This document shows, in pieces, positions 38,805-47,107 of a stretch of 64,000 nt of DNA. The position numbers and the translations under genes are program-made. The notes below the pieces were generated by a model. The model saw only the letters and a program-made list of their open reading frames with translations. It made no database searches and was not told the origin of the DNA. Position 1 is the first letter of the stretch; every line of letters starts with the position of its first letter. Source of the DNA: Streptomyces sp. S.PNR 29 (lineage in GTDB: Bacteria; Actinomycetota; Actinomycetes; Streptomycetales; Streptomycetaceae). The stretch covers positions 558,001 through 622,000 of the forward strand of contig NZ_JANUQM010000002.1 of NCBI RefSeq assembly GCF_030386795.1. Direction: 5' to 3'.

Positions 38805-39548
38805 ATGGAGCTGGACGGGAAGGTCGCCGTCGTCACCGGCGGCACGCGCGGCGTCGGCGCCGGCATCGCGCGTGCCTTCGTGGAGGCGGGCGCCGAGGTC
38901 GTGGTCTGTGCCCGCCGGCCGCCTCAGGTCCCGGTGCCGAAGACCGAGTTCGTGCCGCTCGACGTCCGCGACGGCGACGCCGTGCGGCGCTTCTTCACCG
39001 CCCTGCCCCGGCTGGACGTCCTGGTCAACAACGCGGGCGGCGCCCCCCACCGCCTCCTCGCACAGGCCGACACCGAGCGGCACGTACGCGTCCTGGAGCT
39101 CAACCTCGTCGCCCCGCTGACCGTGTCCCTCGCCGCCTACGACCACCTCAGACGCGCCAAGGGCTCCATCGTGATGATCGGCAGCGTCAGCGGCAGCCGC
39201 CCCTCGCCCGGCACCGCCGCCTACGGCGCGGCCAAGGCGGGCCTGGAGAGCCTCGCCCGGTCGATGGCCGTCGAATGGGCGCCGGACGTCCGCGTCAACA
39301 CCCTCGTCGTCGGCATGGTCCGCACCGAGCTGTCCCACCTCCACTACGGCGACGAGGCCGGCATCGCCGCCGTCTCCCGCACCGTCCCGCTCGGCCGCCT
39401 CGCCGAGCCGTCCGACGTCGGCGCGGCGGCGGTGTTCCTCGCCTCCGACGCCGCCGCCTACATCAGCGGGGCCGGCCTGCTCGTCCACGGGGGCGGGGAG
39501 CGGCCGGCGTTCCTGGACGCGGCAACCGCACAAGGAGCGGTGACATGA
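38805..39548 (+). CDS. Short-chain dehydrogenase in the KstR2-type cluster (Rv3549c-like)
   Basis: A 247-residue classical SDR with GGTRGVGAGIARAF (NAD(P) motif), NNAGGAP, catalytic Ser in IGSVSGSRPS and YGAAKAG. The order and divergent placement beside echA20 match mycobacterial Rv3549c, a KstR2-controlled SDR whose exact step is not settled. ATG 38805 follows GGAAGG nine bases ahead. Its end overlaps the next SDR by ATGA, so the two are probably coupled. Confidence 0.82.
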   Translation: MELDGKVAVVTGGTRGVGAGIARAFVEAGAEVVVCARRPPQVPVPKTEFVPLDVRDGDAVRRFFTALPRLDVLVNNAGGAPHRLLAQADTERHVRVLELNLVAPLTVSLAAYDHLRRAKGSIVMIGSVSGSRPSPGTAAYGAAKAGLESLARSMAVEWAPDVRVNTLVVGMVRTELSHLHYGDEAGIAAVSRTVPLGRLAEPSDVGAAAVFLASDAAAYISGAGLLVHGGGERPAFLDAATAQGAVT

Positions 39549-40450
39549 GCGGAATCTGCGACGGACGGGTCGTCGTCGTCACCGGCGCGGGCCGCGGACT
39601 CGGCCGCGCCCACGCGCTCGCGTTCGCCGCCGAGGGCGCCCGGCTCGTCGTCAACGACCTCGGCGTCGGCCTCGACGGCACCCCCGCCGCCGACAGCCCC
39701 GCCGGCCAGGTGGCCGAGGAGATCCGCGCGGCCGGCGGCCAGGCCGTCGCCCACGGCGGCGACATCGCCACCACCGAGGGCGCCGCCTCCCTGATCCACA
39801 CCGCCCTGGAGACGTACGGCCGCCTCGACACCCTCGTCAACAACGCCGGGTTCCTGCGCGACCGGATGCTGGTCAACCTCGACGAGGACGACTGGGACGC
39901 CGTCGTACGCGTCCACCTCAAGGGCCACTTCCTGCCCCTCAGACACGCCGCAGCACACTGGCGCGCCGAGGCCAAGGCGGGCCGTACCCCCGTCGCCCGC
40001 ATCGTCAACACCAGCAGCGGAGCCGGCCTCCTGGGCTCCGTCGGGCAGGGCAACTACAGCGCCGCGAAGGCCGGGATCATCGGCCTCACCCTGGTCGCGG
40101 CGGCCGAACTGGGCCGCTACGGCATCCAGGTCAACGCCATCGCACCCGCCGCCCGCACCCGGATGACGCAGCACACCTTCGCCGACACCATGACGGCCCC
40201 CGCATCCGGCTTCGACGCCATGTCCCCGGACAACGTCTCCCCACTGGTGGTCTGGCTGGGCTCCGCCGCGAGCGCCGGCGTCACGGGCCGGGTCTTCGAA
40301 ACCGAGGGCGGCCGCATCACGGTCATGGAGGGCTGGAGAGCAGGGCCCACCGCCGACAAGGGGGCGCGATGGACACCGGCCGAGGCAGGGGAGACGGCAC
40401 GGAGGCTGCTGGGGGAGGCGCAAGCGCCGGGAGCCGTTTATGGAGCGTAG
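39545..40450 (+). CDS. Short-chain dehydrogenase in the KstR2-type cluster (Rv3548c-like)
   Basis: A 301-residue SDR with GAGRGLGRAHALAFAAEGARLVVND, NNAGFLRDRM, NTSSGAGLLGS and NYSAAKAGIIGL; the extra C-terminal 40 residues distinguish it from the previous SDR. The sequence type resembles the multifunctional-enzyme-like dehydrogenases and mycobacterial Rv3548c. It may act on hydroxyacyl-CoA intermediates of ring degradation. The last gene of the forward pair; just past its end an 11-base element ATGGAGCGTAG, which includes its stop, is repeated at 40469-40479. Confidence 0.8.
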   Translation: MSGICDGRVVVVTGAGRGLGRAHALAFAAEGARLVVNDLGVGLDGTPAADSPAGQVAEEIRAAGGQAVAHGGDIATTEGAASLIHTALETYGRLDTLVNNAGFLRDRMLVNLDEDDWDAVVRVHLKGHFLPLRHAAAHWRAEAKAGRTPVARIVNTSSGAGLLGSVGQGNYSAAKAGIIGLTLVAAAELGRYGIQVNAIAPAARTRMTQHTFADTMTAPASGFDAMSPDNVSPLVVWLGSAASAGVTGRVFETEGGRITVMEGWRAGPTADKGARWTPAEAGETARRLLGEAQAPGAVYGA

Positions 40451-40517
40451 GGGCCGGGGGACGTTCATGGAGCGTAGAGCAGGACATTTCCAGCTCGTCC
40501 GGCGTTCGGGGATCAAC

Positions 40518-41414
40518 CTACGTGTCACACTCCAGCACCGTCCGGCACAGCGCACACCGCGCCCGTACCCTCCCCCGCACCGGCACCCTGATCCGCTGAT
40601 GACAGGTCGGGCAAGGGAACGACACCCGAAGCGGGCCGTGCCCGTCGGGAGTGAACGAGTACGGCACGCCCGACAGGGCGGCGGGGGCGTGATCGGTCTG
40701 GGCATGGCGGCGGTCCCGCGCATAGCGGCGCCGCCCCGCCCAGCCCGCCGCCGTCAGCGGAGGCTGCTGCTCGTCCAGACGGGCCCGCGCCCTGCCCTTG
40801 ACGTACGCCGTGTAGGCCTGCGGACTGGTGAACCACACCGACGGATCCTCGCCGAACAGCACCGCCCGCTTCGCCAGGACGTAACCGAACTCCTCCGGCG
40901 TGAGATACCCCAGCTTCTGCGACGACGCCCCGTCCTCCCGGTACGCGTCCAGCAGCAGCCACCCCGCCCCCAGATACGTCGCCGCCGTGTCCGTCAGGAT
41001 CTCGTTGTCGCGGGTGCCCTGGAAGGACAGGCCGAGACGATGCAGATACACGTGCATCACCTCATGGGCGAGGGCCGCGCCGATGTCCCGCCGATGCGTA
41101 CGGAACCGGTCGTTCAGCTCCACGAAGTACTCGGGACCGGCCGCCAGTTCGACGTTCGCCGCATGCCGCATCTCACGGAAGCTGACGATCAGCCGCGCAT
41201 CCGGCAGGCGGTAGTGCCGCACCAGCTCACGGGCCACCCGCTGCGCCCCCAGATACAGATCATCGGTATCGCAGAACGCCACGTCGGCAGGGGCCACACT
41301 CGCCGAGAACGTCTGGATCGTGTCGCACGACAGCCGTCGGTACAGCGCGGTGATGGCCGCCCGCACCGTCTCCAGATGTGGGAAGCCGTGCTCGACCGGA
41401 CCGCCGTTCGCCAC
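40518..41414 (-). CDS. HExxH metalloprotein with C-terminal zinc ribbon
   Basis: A 298-residue cytosolic protein. The zinc motif AHEVMHVYLH (HExxH) lies near residue 120, followed by a downstream Glu-rich stretch (NEILTDTAATYLGAGW) that could provide the third ligand, so a metallopeptidase is likely. The end holds CPTCHQ and CALC, a four-Cys ribbon. No signal peptide. GTG 41414 follows GGGGG about seven bases ahead. It is divergent from chorismate mutase and unrelated in function to the steroid cluster. I do not recognise a named family with confidence. Confidence 0.8.
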   Translation of the reverse strand: MANGGPVEHGFPHLETVRAAITALYRRLSCDTIQTFSASVAPADVAFCDTDDLYLGAQRVARELVRHYRLPDARLIVSFREMRHAANVELAAGPEYFVELNDRFRTHRRDIGAALAHEVMHVYLHRLGLSFQGTRDNEILTDTAATYLGAGWLLLDAYREDGASSQKLGYLTPEEFGYVLAKRAVLFGEDPSVWFTSPQAYTAYVKGRARARLDEQQPPLTAAGWAGRRRYARDRRHAQTDHAPAALSGVPYSFTPDGHGPLRVSFPCPTCHQRIRVPVRGRVRARCALCRTVLECDT

Positions 41415-41525
41415 GCCTGAACCCCCACGACGCCTGAACCCGACTCCCACTCTACGGGCATCTGGGCGGATTTTCCCTGATGGGGATGGACGATCGAACA
41501 CGCCCGCCCCGTAGGCTGAACCCCC

Positions 41526-41876
41526 ATGACCACCAGCAACACCGGTACCGGTGACGTCGACCCCGCCGTCCGCGAGGAGCTCGCCCGGCTGCGGGACAGC
41601 ATCGACAACATCGACGCGGCCGTCGTCCACATGCTCGCCGAGCGCTTCAAGTGCACCCAGCAGGTCGGCCACCTCAAGGCCCGCCACCGGCTGCCGCCCG
41701 CCGACCCGGCCCGCGAGGCGAAGCAGATCGCCCGCCTGCGCGCCCTCGCGGAGAGCGCCAAACTCGACCCCGCGTTCGCCGAGAAATTCCTCAACTTCAT
41801 CATCGGCGAGGTGATCCGCCACCACGAACGCATCGCGGAGGACGCCGTGCACGGCACGGCCCCCACCCCCAACTGA
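41526..41876 (+). CDS. Chorismate mutase (AroQ type)
   Basis: A 116-residue all-helical AroQ-type enzyme converting chorismate to prephenate for Phe/Tyr synthesis. Signature features are LARLRDSIDNIDAAVVHMLAERFKCTQQVG with the active-site Arg, the KARHRLPPADPAREAKQIARL loop, and the final helix FLNFIIGEVIRHHERI. No prephenate dehydratase domain is attached. ATG 41526. The 202 bases after it, before pepN, hold no gene I can support. Confidence 0.9.
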   Translation: MTTSNTGTGDVDPAVREELARLRDSIDNIDAAVVHMLAERFKCTQQVGHLKARHRLPPADPAREAKQIARLRALAESAKLDPAFAEKFLNFIIGEVIRHHERIAEDAVHGTAPTPN

Positions 41877-42078
41877 AGCGACGCGGAGGCGTGCACAGGG
41901 CATGCCGGGCACTGTGTACGCCTCGCCAGCAGGCGAGCACTCTCCGGTACCGGCCCACGCGCGCGTGCCCCCGCAGCACCACACCCGCCGAGCAGGCAGC
42001 GCAGGCGCAGCACCGGACATAGGCCGCGTACCGATCCGCCTCTGTGCGCTGCCGACACCATCAGGCAGCATGTCCTGC

Positions 42079-44568
42079 ATGTCCGTACTGACGCGCGACG
42101 AAGCGCAGCTCCGAGCCCGGCTCCTCGACGTCCACCACTACGCGATCGCACTCGATCTGACAGTCGGGGACGAGACCTTCGACTCCCGCACCGTCATCCG
42201 GTTCACCGTCCGCGGGGACCAGGACGCCACGGACACCTTCGTCGAGGTCAAGCCCGCCCAGCTGCGCTCCGCCACCCTCGACGGACAGCCCCTCGACCCC
42301 GAAACCCTCGACGAGAACCGGCTGCCGCTGAAGAACCTCACCCCCGGCGAACACGAACTGCGCGTCGACGCCGCCATGCGCTACTCCCGCACCGGCGAGG
42401 GCATGCACCGCTTCACCGACCCCACCGACGGCGAAACCTACGTCTACACCCAGCTGTTCATGGACGACGTCCAGCGCGTCTTCCCCGCCTTCGACCAGCC
42501 CGACCTCAAGGCCGTCTTCGACCTCACCGTCAAGGCCCCCCAAGGCTGGACCGTCCTCGCCAACGGCATCACCGAACACACCGACGGCGTATGGAAGGCG
42601 GCCACCACCCCGCTGATCTCCACCTACCTCGTCGCCGTCGCCGCCGGCCCCTGGCACTCCGTGCGCACCGAACACCGAGGCCTGCCCTTCGGCATCCACT
42701 GCCGCCGCTCGCTGGCCCCCTACCTCGACGCCGACGCCGACGAGATCCTCGACGTCACCCGCGGCTGCTTCGACCGCTACCACGAGAAGTTCGAGGAGCC
42801 CTACCCCTTCGACTCCTACGACCAGGCGTTCGTCCCCGAGTTCAACGCCGGCGCCATGGAGAACCCCGGCCTCGTCACCTTCCGCGACGAGTTCGTCTAC
42901 CGCTCCGCCGTCACCGACACCGAACGCCAGACCCGCGCCATGGTCATCGCCCACGAGATGGCCCACATGTGGTTCGGCGACCTCGTCACCCTCAAGTGGT
43001 GGGACGACATCTGGCTGAACGAGTCCTTCGCCGAGTACATGGGCTACCAGACCACCGCCGAAGCCACCCGCTTCACCGACACCTGGACCGACTTCGGCGT
43101 CTCCCGCAAAGCCTGGGGCTACGACGCCGACCAGCGCCCCTCCACCCACCCCGTCGCACCCGAAGCCGTCCCCGACACCGCCTCCGCACTGCTGAACTTC
43201 GACGGCATCTCCTACGCCAAGGGCGCCTCCGCCCTACGGCAACTGGTGACCTGGCTCGGCGAGAAGGACTTCCTCGCCGGCATCAACACCCACTTCGCCC
43301 GCCACAAGTTCGCCAACGCCACCCTCGCCGACTTCATCGACTCCCTCGCCGCCGCCACCGAACGCGACGTCCACGCCTGGGCCGACAGCTGGCTGCGCAC
43401 CACCGGCGTCGACACCCTCACCCCCCACGTCACCCCCGCAGAAGGCGGCACCTGCACCCTCACCGTCGCCCACACCGGCAGCCGCCCCCACCGCATCGCC
43501 GCCGGCGTGTACGACCAGGACCTCACCGACGAAGGCCGCCTCACCCTGCGCACCCGCCTCGACCTCGACATCCCCGCCACCGACCCCCTGCCCATCGGCA
43601 AGCGCCCCGCCCTGCTCCTCCTCAACGACGGCGACCTCACCTACGCCAAGGTCCGCTTCGACCCCGCCTCCTTCGAAGCCGTCCGCACCAGCCTGTCCGG
43701 CCTGCCCGAGCCGCTCACCCGCGCCGTCGTCTGGAACGCCCTCAGGGACGCCGTACGCGACGGCGAACTGGCGCCCACCGCCCACCTGGAAACCGCCCGC
43801 GCCCACCTCCCGCACGAAACCGACCTCGCCCTCGTCCAGGGCGTCCTCGCCTTCGCCACCACCCAGATCGCCGACCGCTACGTCACCCCCGAACAGCGGC
43901 CCGCCGCCCTCGCCACCCTCTCCGCCCTGTGCCGCGACCTCATCCGCCGCACCGAGGACGGCGACCACCCCGGGCTCCGTCTGATCGCCGTACGCCACTT
44001 CATCGACGTCGCCGCCCACCCCGACACCATCGCCGCCTGGCTCGCCGACGGCACCGTCCCCGGCGGCCCCGAACTCGACCCCGAACTGCGCTGGCGCATC
44101 ATGGCCCGCCTCGCCGTCCTCGGCGCCACCGACGAAACCGCCATCGCCGCCGAACTCGACCGCGACCCCAGCGCCACCGGCCAGGAAGGCGCCGCCCGCT
44201 GCCGCGCCGCCCTGCCCGACCCGGACGCGAAAGCCAAGGCCTGGGAGGCGATGTTCGCCCGCGACGACCTCTCCAACTACCTCTTCAACGCCACCGCCCA
44301 AGGCTTCTGGCAGCCCGAACAGGCCGACCTCGTACAGGACTACGTGCCCCGCTACTACCAGGACGCCGTCGCCCTGGCCGCCCGCCGCGGCCCCGCCATC
44401 GGCGAAGCCGCCGGCCGCTACGCCTTCCCCGCCCACGCCGTCGACACCGACACCCTGCGCCTCGGCGAGGAATGCCTCCGCGACGCCGACCCCCTCCCCG
44501 CCCTGCGCCGCAAGCTCGTCGACCAACTCGACGACCTCGCACGGGCGTTGCGGATCAGGGAGGCGTAG
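42079..44568 (+). CDS. pepN: Aminopeptidase N (M1 family)
   Basis: An 829-residue zinc aminopeptidase that removes N-terminal residues from peptides in the cytosol. The exopeptidase motif GAMEN is seen in FNAGAMENPGLVTF. The zinc site AHEMAHMWFGDLVTLKWWDDIWLNESFAEY gives HExxH and the third Glu 18 residues on. The ERAP1-like helical C-terminal domain runs to the end. ATG 42079 is chosen; ATG 42070, nine bases upstream in frame, is possible and has no better ribosome site. Confidence 0.95.
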   Translation: MSVLTRDEAQLRARLLDVHHYAIALDLTVGDETFDSRTVIRFTVRGDQDATDTFVEVKPAQLRSATLDGQPLDPETLDENRLPLKNLTPGEHELRVDAAMRYSRTGEGMHRFTDPTDGETYVYTQLFMDDVQRVFPAFDQPDLKAVFDLTVKAPQGWTVLANGITEHTDGVWKAATTPLISTYLVAVAAGPWHSVRTEHRGLPFGIHCRRSLAPYLDADADEILDVTRGCFDRYHEKFEEPYPFDSYDQAFVPEFNAGAMENPGLVTFRDEFVYRSAVTDTERQTRAMVIAHEMAHMWFGDLVTLKWWDDIWLNESFAEYMGYQTTAEATRFTDTWTDFGVSRKAWGYDADQRPSTHPVAPEAVPDTASALLNFDGISYAKGASALRQLVTWLGEKDFLAGINTHFARHKFANATLADFIDSLAAATERDVHAWADSWLRTTGVDTLTPHVTPAEGGTCTLTVAHTGSRPHRIAAGVYDQDLTDEGRLTLRTRLDLDIPATDPLPIGKRPALLLLNDGDLTYAKVRFDPASFEAVRTSLSGLPEPLTRAVVWNALRDAVRDGELAPTAHLETARAHLPHETDLALVQGVLAFATTQIADRYVTPEQRPAALATLSALCRDLIRRTEDGDHPGLRLIAVRHFIDVAAHPDTIAAWLADGTVPGGPELDPELRWRIMARLAVLGATDETAIAAELDRDPSATGQEGAARCRAALPDPDAKAKAWEAMFARDDLSNYLFNATAQGFWQPEQADLVQDYVPRYYQDAVALAARRGPAIGEAAGRYAFPAHAVDTDTLRLGEECLRDADPLPALRRKLVDQLDDLARALRIREA

Positions 44569-44615
44569 GTCCCAAGACGTAGGCGGCCACTGGTACCTGA
44601 CGACGATGCGGCACG

Positions 44616-44657
44616 CTGATCGTCCTTCCTAGGCTCGGGGAGCCCAAGGACGATCAG
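44616..44657. promoter_or_regulatory. Long inverted repeat between pepN and the NmrA-like gene
   Basis: CTGATCGTCCTT (44616-44627) is exactly complementary to 44646-44657, with an inner GGCTC/GAGCC pair (44632-44636 with 44640-44644). It ends 10 bases before the AGGAGG of the next gene. It could be the pepN terminator, a leader hairpin, or an operator of two half-sites. Confidence 0.55.
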
Positions 44658-44679
44658 CCCCGCTCCCAGGAGGACACCC

Positions 44680-45513
44680 GTGATCGCAGTGACCGGCCCC
44701 ACCGGCAACGTCGGCCGCGCCCTCGTCGCACGTCTCACAGCCGCAGGTCACCCCGTACGAGCCCTCACCCGCGACCCGGGACGCGCCCAGCTGCCCGCCG
44801 GAGCGGAAGCCGTACGGCTCCGGCTCGACGAACCCGAAGCCCTGTTCAAGGGCACGACCCAACTGTTCCTCTACATCCAGGCCGGCGGCGACCAGACCCC
44901 CGCACTCCTCGAAGCGGCCCGCGCCGCCGGAGTACGGCACGTCGTGCTGCTGTCCTCCGGAATCATCGGCTCAGGCGCCGACGAGACCCACCCCATCCAC
45001 GTCATGCACGCCACCGCCGAACAGCACATCCGCGACAGCGGCCTCACCTGGACCTTCCTGCGCCCGAACGCCTTCGCCGCCAACGCCCTGCAGTGGGCCC
45101 CGCAGATACGCTCCGGCAACACCGTCCGCGGCGTCTTCGCCGACGGACAGTCCGCCCCCATCCACGAGGACGACATCGCCGCCGTCGCCGAACGCGCCCT
45201 CCTCGACGACGGCCACGAGGGCGCCGTCCACCGCCTCACCGGGCCCGAGGCCACCACCAACGCCGAACAGGTCACCGCCATCGGGCAGGCCATCGGCCGC
45301 GACCTGCGCTTCACCGAAGTCTCACCCGACGAGGCGGGCCCCGAACTCTTCCCGCACGTCCCGCCGCACATGGTCCAGACCCTGCTGAAGACCTTCGCCG
45401 CGACCGTCGGCGTCGCCCCGGAGATCACCACCACCGTCGAGCAGATCACCGGCAACCCGGCCCGCCCGTTCACCCAATGGGCGAGGGACCACGCCGACGA
45501 CTTCCGGGGCTGA
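44680..45513 (+). CDS. NmrA-like NAD(P)-binding oxidoreductase
   Basis: A 277-residue atypical SDR of the NmrA/quinone-oxidoreductase-2 type. The N-terminal VTGPTGNVGRALVARL is the GxxGxxG NAD(P) motif. YIQAGGDQTPALLEAARAAGVRHVVLLSS and the WTFLRPNAFAANAL segment are typical. The usual catalytic Tyr is absent, as in NmrA-type sensors, so it may be an oxidoreductase or a redox sensor. GTG 44680 has a perfect AGGAGG six bases ahead. Isolated transcriptionally by the inverted repeat upstream. Confidence 0.82.
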   Translation: MIAVTGPTGNVGRALVARLTAAGHPVRALTRDPGRAQLPAGAEAVRLRLDEPEALFKGTTQLFLYIQAGGDQTPALLEAARAAGVRHVVLLSSGIIGSGADETHPIHVMHATAEQHIRDSGLTWTFLRPNAFAANALQWAPQIRSGNTVRGVFADGQSAPIHEDDIAAVAERALLDDGHEGAVHRLTGPEATTNAEQVTAIGQAIGRDLRFTEVSPDEAGPELFPHVPPHMVQTLLKTFAATVGVAPEITTTVEQITGNPARPFTQWARDHADDFRG

Positions 45514-45543
45514 ACCGGGGCCGAACCGGGGCTGAACCGAAGG
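45511..45543. repeat. Three tandem 11-base units
   Basis: TGAACCGGGGC, CGAACCGGGGC and TGAACCGAAGG follow one another from the stop codon of the NmrA-like gene. They look like slippage products and have no evident function. The remaining bases to 45700 hold no gene, iron box or clear promoter that I can identify. Confidence 0.6.
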
Positions 45544-45700
45544 TGAGACAGGGCCGGGCCGAAGGCTGAGCCGGAGCCACCAAGCCCGCCCTTACCCCCT
45601 TTCGGGTCTGATCACCGGACTTTCAGGGCGCGAGCAGGCATCCCTCTACAAGCTGGAACCCTCCCCAGCGGACCCCCCTGCCCCGCGCCCAGGAGGCCCC

Positions 45701-47107
45701 ATGCCCAGCCCACCGCCCCTCGCCTCAGGCCCCCAAGGCCCCCACGCCCTCAGACCGTTGCTGCACACCGTGCTCGACGCACTGCACACCGGCACCCATT
45801 CCCGCGGCGGCCCACTCCCCACCGGCGGACCCCAAGCCGTCACCGCACGCGTACGCGACGCCGTCGGGGACGTCCTGCCCGACCAGGGCGACCCCGACGC
45901 CCTCCGCGCGCTCGTCCACGCCCTCGCCGAAGGCGCCGCCGACCCCGCACACCCCCTGTGCGCCGCCCACCTGCACTGCCCGCCCCTCGCCGTAGCCACC
46001 GCCGCCGACCTCGCCGCCGGCGCCCTCAACCCCTCCCTCGACTCCTGGGACCAGGCCCCGGCGGCATCCGCACTCGAAACACTCGTCACCAGAACCCTCG
46101 CCGCCGAGATCTACGGCCGCGCACAGACCGGCACACCACCCGCCGGCCCCCCGACGCCGGCGGCGGACGCCCTCGTCACCACCGGCGGCACCGAGTCCAA
46201 CCAACTCGCCCTGCTCCTCGCCCGCGAGACACACGGCGGGCACATCCAGCTGGTGTGCGGCGCCAACGCACACCACTCCCTGCCCCGCGCCGCCTGGCTG
46301 CTCGGCCTGCCCGACCCCGTCATCGTGCCCGCCCCCGCCGGCACCCTCGACCCCGCCGCCCTCGACGAAGCCCTCACCACCCTCCCCGGCCCCCTCCTCG
46401 TCGCCGCCACCGCCGGCACCACCGACGCCGGACTCATCGACCCACTGCCCGACATCGCCGCCCTGTGCGCCGCCCACCGCGCCCGACTCCACATCGACGC
46501 CGCCTACGGCGGAGGCCTCCTCTTCAGCGACCGCCACCGCCACCGGCTCACCGGGCTCACAGCCGCCCACACCGTCACCCTCGACCTGCACAAACTCGGC
46601 TGGCAGCCCATCGCCGCAAGCCTCCTCGCCGTCAAACACCCCCACGACCTCAGGGCCCTGCACCAACACGCCGACTACCTCAGCGCCGACGACGACACCG
46701 ACGCCGGCCTCCCCCACCTCCTCGGCCGCTCCCTGCGCACCACCCGCCGCCCCGACATCCTCAAGATCGCCGTCACCCTCAAGACCCTCGGCCGCACCGG
46801 CCTAGGCGCCCTCGTCGACCAGGTCTGCGACCACGCCCACACACTCGCAACCCTCATCGACGACCACCCCGCCTTCGAACTCCACGACCGGCCCACCATC
46901 AGCACGGTCCTCTTCCGGCCCACCGGCGTCACCGACGAAACCGTCGCCGCCGTACGCAGAACACTCCTCACCGACGGCCGCGCCGTCCTCGGCCGCGCCC
47001 GACTCGACGGCCGTCTCTGGCTCAAAGCCACCCTCCTCAACCCCCACACCCGGCCCGACGACCTGACCGGGCTGCTGAAACTCGTGGAAGGAACCACCCA
47101 CCGATGA
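45701..47107 (+). CDS. PLP-dependent group II amino-acid decarboxylase (DesA-like)
   Basis: A 468-residue pyridoxal-phosphate decarboxylase of the glutamate/diaminobutyrate/lysine group. PLP features are TTGGTESNQLAL, HIDAAYGGGLL, and the Schiff-base lysine in LDLHKLGWQP. DesA of the desferrioxamine pathway is of this type and makes cadaverine from lysine. The gene overlaps the N-monooxygenase by ATGA, giving a DesA-DesB-like pair. No desC- or desD-like gene follows. ATG 45701 has AGGAGG ahead (near 45690). Substrate could be lysine or another diamino acid. Confidence 0.87.
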   Translation: MPSPPPLASGPQGPHALRPLLHTVLDALHTGTHSRGGPLPTGGPQAVTARVRDAVGDVLPDQGDPDALRALVHALAEGAADPAHPLCAAHLHCPPLAVATAADLAAGALNPSLDSWDQAPAASALETLVTRTLAAEIYGRAQTGTPPAGPPTPAADALVTTGGTESNQLALLLARETHGGHIQLVCGANAHHSLPRAAWLLGLPDPVIVPAPAGTLDPAALDEALTTLPGPLLVAATAGTTDAGLIDPLPDIAALCAAHRARLHIDAAYGGGLLFSDRHRHRLTGLTAAHTVTLDLHKLGWQPIAASLLAVKHPHDLRALHQHADYLSADDDTDAGLPHLLGRSLRTTRRPDILKIAVTLKTLGRTGLGALVDQVCDHAHTLATLIDDHPAFELHDRPTISTVLFRPTGVTDETVAAVRRTLLTDGRAVLGRARLDGRLWLKATLLNPHTRPDDLTGLLKLVEGTTHR

